A DNA stretch of 9,906 nt, from the NCBI GenBank assembly GCA_947631715.1, contig CANRMK010000060.1, forward strand, positions 1 to 9,906, written 5' to 3'. Shown here piece by piece: positions 7,424 to 9,906 of this stretch. Both the position numbers and the translations under genes were made by a program. The stretch's first letter is position 1. Every line of letters begins with the position of its first letter. Under the pieces are notes generated by a model. It was not told the DNA's origin. It searched no databases and was given only the letters and a program-made list of their open reading frames with translations. The DNA is from an uncultured Acetatifactor sp. Its GTDB lineage: Bacteria > Bacillota > Clostridia > Lachnospirales > Lachnospiraceae.

Positions 7424-7439
7424 GCGTGCTTCAGCACGC
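7424..7439 (-). other. Intercistronic hairpin between binding protein and permease-ATPase
   Basis: GCGTGC (7424-7429) and GCACGC (7434-7439) form a perfect 6-bp stem with a 4-nt loop in the roughly 85-nt gap between the two importer genes. No T run follows on the minus strand, so it is more likely a stabilising or processing structure than a terminator. It would allow more binding protein than permease, a common need in such systems (inference). Confidence 0.4.
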
Positions 7440-7468
7440 ATATCAATCAAAATTGCCTTTCTCCAGGC

Positions 7469-8482
7469 TCACTGCCCCTGGGCATAAAAGTCCTCTCCCG
7501 GGACCTGTCCGCCCACCATGGAGGGTTCAAAATCGGCCAGTACCTGCAGATACCCGGACAGCGCCTCTTTCATTTCCTCACCGGTGATGCAGACTATGTT
7601 GCACTGGGGAATGGCCTGCTTTGCAATGGGCTCCTTTGCCACGATCTCAGCCTCCACCGCCAGAGCAGCCCCCGTATCCGGGTCGCGATTGATCTCCTCC
7701 ACAGATGCCCTGTGTTCCTCAAGGAAAGCCTGCACGGCCTCCGGATGTTCCTCCAGAAAGGCCCTGCGCACAACGGTCACACCGGTGACCATGCCGCTGC
7801 CGTCCGGACCCTGTACTTTATTCCATTCTTCATTCAGATCCAGTGCGATCTTCAGGTCCTGATTCTGCAAAAGGGCCGCCGTCACAAAGGGCTGGGGCAG
7901 CAGTCCCACCGCCGAGGAATCCGCCGCCAGGACGGAGGCCACCTCCGTGGCCTCGGACTTAAATTCCAGCGTGTAATCGCCCTCCTCCAGGCCGTTCTCC
8001 CGGAGCACATACCGCAGAGAAGCCTCCGGCGTTGTCCCCATGCCGGTCAGATAGATCGTCTTTCCCTTAAGGTCCGCCACCGAACCGATCTCCCCGCTGC
8101 CCGTCACAATGTACAGAACTCCCAGCGTATTGATATCCACCACCGATACCCCGCCCTGCGTCTTCTGATACAGCACTGCCGCCGCATTGGCCGGGACCAG
8201 CGCTATGTCAAGGTCTCCCTGCGCCATCAGCGCCAGGATCTCATCTGCGCCGGCGGCCATCTGAAAGGAATAGCTGTCTTTCAGCCCGCCGTTTTCCGCT
8301 TTATCCATCAGAAAAAGGATCCCAAGAGTAGTGGGGCCTTTGAGAGATCCCACCCTGACGTCCACAGCTTCCCTTTTCCCGCACCCTGCAGCCAGGACCG
8401 AGGCCACAGCCAGGCAGAGCGCCATGGCTGCCAGCTTCCGTTTTTTATGTTTTTGTTCTTTCTGCTTCTGTTTCCAGCTCAT
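7469..8482 (-). CDS. ABC transporter substrate-binding lipoprotein (NMT1/TauA-like)
   Basis: A 337-aa extracellular solute-binding lipoprotein. A basic N-terminus and hydrophobic stretch lead to the lipobox LAAGC, with lipid-attachment Cys34. The mature part has the two-lobe pattern of the NMT1/SsuA/TauA group: VRVGSLKGPTTLG at the start, GDLDIALVPANAAAVLY near the middle of lobe one, DLKGKTIYLTGMGTTPEASLRY and AVGLLPQPFVTAALL in lobe two. It probably captures a small organic molecule and delivers it to the fused permease-ATPase downstream. The ligand (sulfonate, pyrimidine precursor or other) cannot be read from the sequence, and I see no TPP or other familiar riboswitch upstream. The ATG at 8482 is preceded by GAGGG about 6 nt away. 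That site lies inside copy A of a 45-bp repeat (8485-8529), which ends three bases before the start codon. Confidence 0.88.
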   Translation of the reverse strand: MSWKQKQKEQKHKKRKLAAMALCLAVASVLAAGCGKREAVDVRVGSLKGPTTLGILFLMDKAENGGLKDSYSFQMAAGADEILALMAQGDLDIALVPANAAAVLYQKTQGGVSVVDINTLGVLYIVTGSGEIGSVADLKGKTIYLTGMGTTPEASLRYVLRENGLEEGDYTLEFKSEATEVASVLAADSSAVGLLPQPFVTAALLQNQDLKIALDLNEEWNKVQGPDGSGMVTGVTVVRRAFLEEHPEAVQAFLEEHRASVEEINRDPDTGAALAVEAEIVAKEPIAKQAIPQCNIVCITGEEMKEALSGYLQVLADFEPSMVGGQVPGEDFYAQGQ

Positions 8483-8484
8483 TT

Positions 8485-8529
8485 TTATCCCTCATTTCCG
8501 CGCCGATCTTTGCGCATAGCGAGTTTGTG
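8485..8529. repeat. 45-bp direct repeat, copy A
   Basis: This stretch matches 8582-8626 at 43 of 45 positions, 97 bp away. On the minus strand it holds the GAGGG ribosome-binding site of the binding protein gene. Read in the frame used by copy B, it would encode TNSLCAKIGAEMRDK and then continue into residues out of frame with the binding protein. Confidence 0.9.
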
Positions 8530-8557
8530 TCAAGCAGTGCGCGGACACAAATCTCGC
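8519..8557 (-). other. Leader hairpin overlapping repeat copy A
   Basis: On the minus strand, GCGAGATTTGTGTC (8557-8544) pairs with GACACAAACTCGC (8531-8519), giving 13 bp with one bulged base and a 12-nt loop. It overlaps copy A and lies about 40 nt before the binding protein start. No T run follows. It may be part of a folded repeat unit or a leader structure. Confidence 0.6.
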
Positions 8558-8581
8558 GATTGAAAATTTTAATTTTCAATC
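8558..8581. other. 11-bp AT-rich palindromic hairpin between the two repeat copies
   Basis: GATTGAAAATT (8558-8568) and AATTTTCAATC (8571-8581) are exact inverted copies with a 2-bp centre. The structure sits between the other hairpin and repeat copy B. Its base composition differs sharply from the GC-rich surroundings. It covers the stop region of the small ORF ending at 8569. Confidence 0.6.
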
Positions 8582-8778
8582 TTATCCCTCATTTCCGCGC
8601 CGATTTTTGCGCATAACGAGTTTGTGCGCGTGCCCCGATCCATCCTTTTGTATATTTCAGCTTTCCGATCCCACAGGCAGTATAACATATCTTTCGGATT
8701 TTGACTATGATGATAAATATTTTTTGATGCATTTTCGGCCCCAAAACTTTCCAACATATTTTCAATCTGCCGAGCCAT
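8569..8778 (-). CDS. Small hypothetical protein with repeat-encoded C-terminus
   Basis: An open frame of 69 residues from ATG 8778, or 79 residues if a GTG at 8808 is used. I do not recognise the family. The middle, with KNIYHHSQNPKDMLYCLWDRKAEIYKRMDRG, is rich in charged and aromatic residues and looks protein-like. The last 18 residues, including TNSLCAKIGAEMRDK, are written by repeat copy B, as if a repeat had been appended to the frame. Neither start has a good ribosome-binding site, and a possible promoter for the importer lies inside the frame. It may be a real small gene, a gene fragment, or the coding-like face of a repeat element. Confidence 0.35.
   Translation of the reverse strand: MARQIENMLESFGAENASKNIYHHSQNPKDMLYCLWDRKAEIYKRMDRGTRTNSLCAKIGAEMRDKIEN
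8582..8626. repeat. 45-bp direct repeat, copy B
   Basis: Matches copy A (8485-8529) at 43 of 45 positions. On the minus strand it encodes the C-terminal TNSLCAKIGAEMRDK of the small ORF. The 52 bp between the copies contain two hairpins, so copy-hairpin-hairpin-copy may be one composite unit. Confidence 0.9.
8679..8707 (-). promoter_or_regulatory. Possible promoter of the ABC importer operon
   Basis: On the minus strand, TAGTCA (8707-8702), 17 bp, then TATACT (8684-8679) preceded by TGT gives an extended -10 type promoter. It lies inside the small ORF and would give a leader of about 190 nt carrying both 45-bp repeats and both hairpins before the binding protein start. The -35 is weak, so this is tentative. 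Confidence 0.35.
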
Positions 8779-8782
8779 AATA
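8754..8782 (+). promoter_or_regulatory. Possible forespore (SigG-like) promoter of the SASP gene
   Basis: ACATA (8754-8758), a 17-bp spacer and CATAATA (8776-8782) resemble the forespore SigG pattern expected for SASP genes. It would give a leader of about 100 nt containing the hairpin at 8819-8853. It lies within the opposite-strand small ORF. The first -35 base differs from the preferred G, so confidence is modest. Confidence 0.35.
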
Positions 8783-8818
8783 AGACCAAGATAAGTCGCA
8801 GCAGACACTTGCCGGATC

Positions 8819-8853
8819 TTTCAGGATAAGTGCGTGCGGCACTTATCTTGAAG
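8819..8853 (+). other. Long hairpin in the SASP leader
   Basis: The core GATAAGTGC (8825-8833) and GCACTTATC (8839-8847) pair perfectly around a 5-nt loop. The stem extends outward to about 15 bp with two G-U pairs (8819-8833 with 8839-8853). No T run follows on the plus strand. It ends about 25 nt before the GGAGG of the SASP gene, so it is a candidate mRNA-stabilising or translation-modulating structure. Confidence 0.6.
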
Positions 8854-8889
8854 ATAGAGAAAATCTCAAAGTATTGGAGGTGAAAAAGA

Positions 8890-9090
8890 ATGTCCGGTAA
8901 CAGAACCAATAGAGTGGAAGTGCCTGAAGCAAAGGCAGCAATGGATCGTTTTAAGACCGAGGTGGCATCCGAGCTGGGTGTAAACCTGAAAGACGGCTAC
9001 AACGGAGACCTGACCTCCCGTGAGGCAGGTTCCATCGGCGGTGAGATGGTCCGTCGTATGATCAAAAAGCAGGAAGAGCAGATGAAGTAA
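8890..9090 (+). CDS. Alpha/beta-type small acid-soluble spore protein
   Basis: A 66-residue DNA-binding protein that coats and protects chromosomal DNA in the dormant spore and is degraded by the germination protease GPR on outgrowth. The sequence shows the family's GPR-cleavage region TEVASE at residues 23-28, followed by LGVNLKDGYNGDLTSREAGSIGGEMVRRMI, the conserved C-terminal half. The ATG is preceded by GGAGG with a 9-nt gap. It is transcribed opposite to the importer, probably in the forespore, with a hairpin in the leader and a terminator at 9112-9161. Length and motifs are normal. The specific ssp letter cannot be assigned. Confidence 0.95.
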   Translation: MSGNRTNRVEVPEAKAAMDRFKTEVASELGVNLKDGYNGDLTSREAGSIGGEMVRRMIKKQEEQMK

Positions 9091-9111
9091 GGCTCCCCAC
9101 TGTGTGTGAAT

Positions 9112-9161
9112 GAGCGCCGTCCCGCAGACCTGAAACGGACTGTGGAGCGGCGCTCCCTTTT
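9112..9161 (+). terminator. Terminator of the SASP gene
   Basis: GAGCGCCG (9112-9119) pairs with CGGCGCTC (9148-9155) in a perfect 8-bp stem. Inner bases CCGCAG and CTGTGG can pair further with one G-U. The stem is followed by CC and four T (9158-9161). It starts about 20 nt past the SASP stop. Confidence 0.8.
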
Positions 9162-9180
9162 ATGTTCACCTGCAATGTCC
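9156..9180. repeat. 25-bp direct repeat, copy 1
   Basis: Matches 9194-9218 with one mismatch (24 of 25) at a period of 38 bp; the shared core is ATGTTCACCTGCAATGTCC. This copy overlaps the T run of the SASP terminator. Confidence 0.85.
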
Positions 9181-9193
9181 GGGTGTGTGGTTT

Positions 9194-9218
9194 CCTTTCA
9201 TGTTCACCTGCAATGTCC
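9194..9218. repeat. 25-bp direct repeat, copy 2
   Basis: Second copy of the repeat. It stands in the 195-bp stretch between the SASP gene and the conjugation gene. Apart from these copies, the terminator and a small GC hairpin near 9269-9282 (no T run on the minus strand), that stretch shows nothing recognisable. Confidence 0.85.
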
Positions 9219-9285
9219 AGGGCTCTTATCTCGTCTGTGCCGGTTCCTCCCAGTCCGCACATTTTTCTGCGCCAAAGGGCGCGGA

Positions 9286-9906
9286 TCAGTGTAACCGGGA
9301 ATCCGCCGCTTCCGGGCGTCCCCCGCTGCCGGGATCGTTGAGGGTGGTATACACAGGCCCAAGGCCCCGCCGGAACACCAGGCAGTGGCCCACCGGCATA
9401 TAGAGCACCTTAGCCAGCGGCTTGTTCCAGCGCTCGCTGACCGCCTGGGCAGTCCTCACATCGTTTCCGCCCAGGTACACGTAGGTGTCACAGTTGGAAA
9501 CGATCGTGGCCCAATCGTATCCGTAGCCCTGCGCAAGCTGGGCCTCCGACTGGATCATCAGCATCACTGAAATCCCCCTGGAGCGGATCGAAGAAATCAT
9601 TCTGGGAAATTCGTCAATGCGGCAGTTGGTAGCAAAGTCGTCCATGATGAACCGGACGGGGACGGGAAGCCTGCTGTCCTCACATTCATCGTCCGCATAG
9701 CGGCACAGAGCCTGCATGGCCTGGGTAAAAAAGAGGTTCACCAGATCGTCCATGGTCCTGTCCGTGTCGCTGACGATGACGAACAGCGCCGTCTTCTCCT
9801 GACCCAGGGCGGCAAAATCACAGTCGTTCCCGCTCATCATCTGCCTCAGCTCCTCGGAGTCCATCTGGGAAAATTTGGAGGAAACGCAGGCTCTGGTGCA
9901 GTCGAA
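9286..9906 (-). CDS. VirD4/TraG-type conjugative coupling protein, C-terminal part (5' end beyond the window)
   Basis: The frame is open to the right edge, giving 206 residues of the C-terminal part. It matches the VirD4/TraG/TraD coupling ATPases, which link the relaxase-DNA complex to the type IV secretion channel at the membrane. Visible landmarks are a Walker B-like VRFIMDDFATNCRIDEFPRMISSIRSRGISVMLMIQSEAQL, the following NCDTYVYLGGNDVRTAQAVSERWNKPL, and the near-terminal LYMPVGHCLVFRRG. Walker A and the membrane anchor would lie to the right. The internal ATG at 9864 is not the true start. The last 15 or so residues (PGSGGRPEAADSRLH) are Gly/Pro/Ala-rich and may be atypical. Its presence points to an integrative conjugative element or remnant. 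The next gene is a chromosomal SASP in the opposite orientation, not the usual Maff2/VirB4-type transfer genes. Confidence 0.88.
   Translation of the reverse strand, partial: FDCTRACVSSKFSQMDSEELRQMMSGNDCDFAALGQEKTALFVIVSDTDRTMDDLVNLFFTQAMQALCRYADDECEDSRLPVPVRFIMDDFATNCRIDEFPRMISSIRSRGISVMLMIQSEAQLAQGYGYDWATIVSNCDTYVYLGGNDVRTAQAVSERWNKPLAKVLYMPVGHCLVFRRGLGPVYTTLNDPGSGGRPEAADSRLH

Noticed and set aside
8528..8533. Perfect TTGACA hexamer on the minus strand in the importer leader
   Set aside because: No acceptable -10 is found 16-18 bp downstream (AAGATC at 17 bp), and the hexamer is part of the hairpin arm.
8485..8626. CRISPR array
   Set aside because: Only two copies, with hairpins instead of a spacer between them and no cas genes.
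8483..8672. TPP or other known riboswitch in the leader of the NMT1-like binding protein gene
   Set aside because: The conserved TPP core motifs (CUGAGA-type and ACC-type) are not present; the structure is better explained by repeats and hairpins.
8589..8909. A 106-aa minus-strand open frame starting inside the SASP gene
   Set aside because: It overlaps the SASP coding start and the leader hairpin, has no ribosome-binding site, and is a shifted reading of the repeat region.
9266..9286. Small GC hairpin just after the conjugation gene as its terminator
   Set aside because: Only 5-6 bp, and on the minus strand it is followed by an A-rich rather than a T-rich run.

Overview
The window looks like chromosome of a spore-forming member of the Clostridia, most likely Lachnospiraceae-like. 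The basis is the tig-clpP-clpX-ysxC order, a sporulation-type YtvI membrane protein, an alpha/beta small acid-soluble spore protein (SASP), strong GGAGG Shine-Dalgarno sites, GTG starts, and a conjugation coupling protein of the kind found in Firmicutes integrative elements. The species cannot be named from this sequence. No rRNA, tRNA or CRISPR array was seen.

Layout. Positions 1-196 hold a minus-strand terminator and short tandem repeats that run into the 3' end of ytvI. From 1471 to 5743 lies a minus-strand housekeeping block, in transcription order tig, clpP, clpX, ysxC, ytvI. tig has its own extended -10 promoter and ends in a strong terminator. clpP then starts from a separate near-consensus promoter that sits inside a perfect 9-bp inverted repeat. 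clpX follows clpP by 28 nt. Between clpX and ysxC, where many Clostridia carry lon, there is only about 240 bp with a 24-bp perfect palindrome that probably terminates the clpPX transcript. ysxC and ytvI overlap by GTGA and are probably translationally coupled.

From 5998 to 8482 (minus) lies a two-gene ABC importer of the nitrate/sulfonate/taurine/NMT1 type: a lipoprotein binding protein followed by an unusual single polypeptide that fuses the permease to its ATPase. The ATPase part stops immediately after the H-loop histidine. The substrate is not recognisable. The importer leader (8483-8808) contains two copies of a 45-bp repeat 97 bp apart, two hairpins between them, and a small ORF whose C-terminus is written by the repeat. 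The second repeat copy supplies the ribosome-binding site of the binding protein, which suggests a repeat element has been built into the 5' region of the operon.

From 8890 rightward, a plus-strand SASP gene with a leader hairpin and its own terminator is followed by a 25-bp direct repeat pair. Next comes the 3' part of a VirD4/TraG-type coupling protein on the minus strand, which runs off the right edge. This looks like the edge or the remains of an integrative conjugative element next to conserved chromosome.

The Tig chaperone, ClpXP protease and YsxC ribosome-assembly GTPase serve protein folding, turnover and ribosome biogenesis. YtvI and the SASP are sporulation-linked. The ABC importer is a separate nutrient-uptake unit. 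I did not find a clearly new multi-gene system; the most interesting signals are the operator-like repeat around the clpP promoter, the repeat element in the importer leader, the fused and truncated importer, and the conjugation-element junction.
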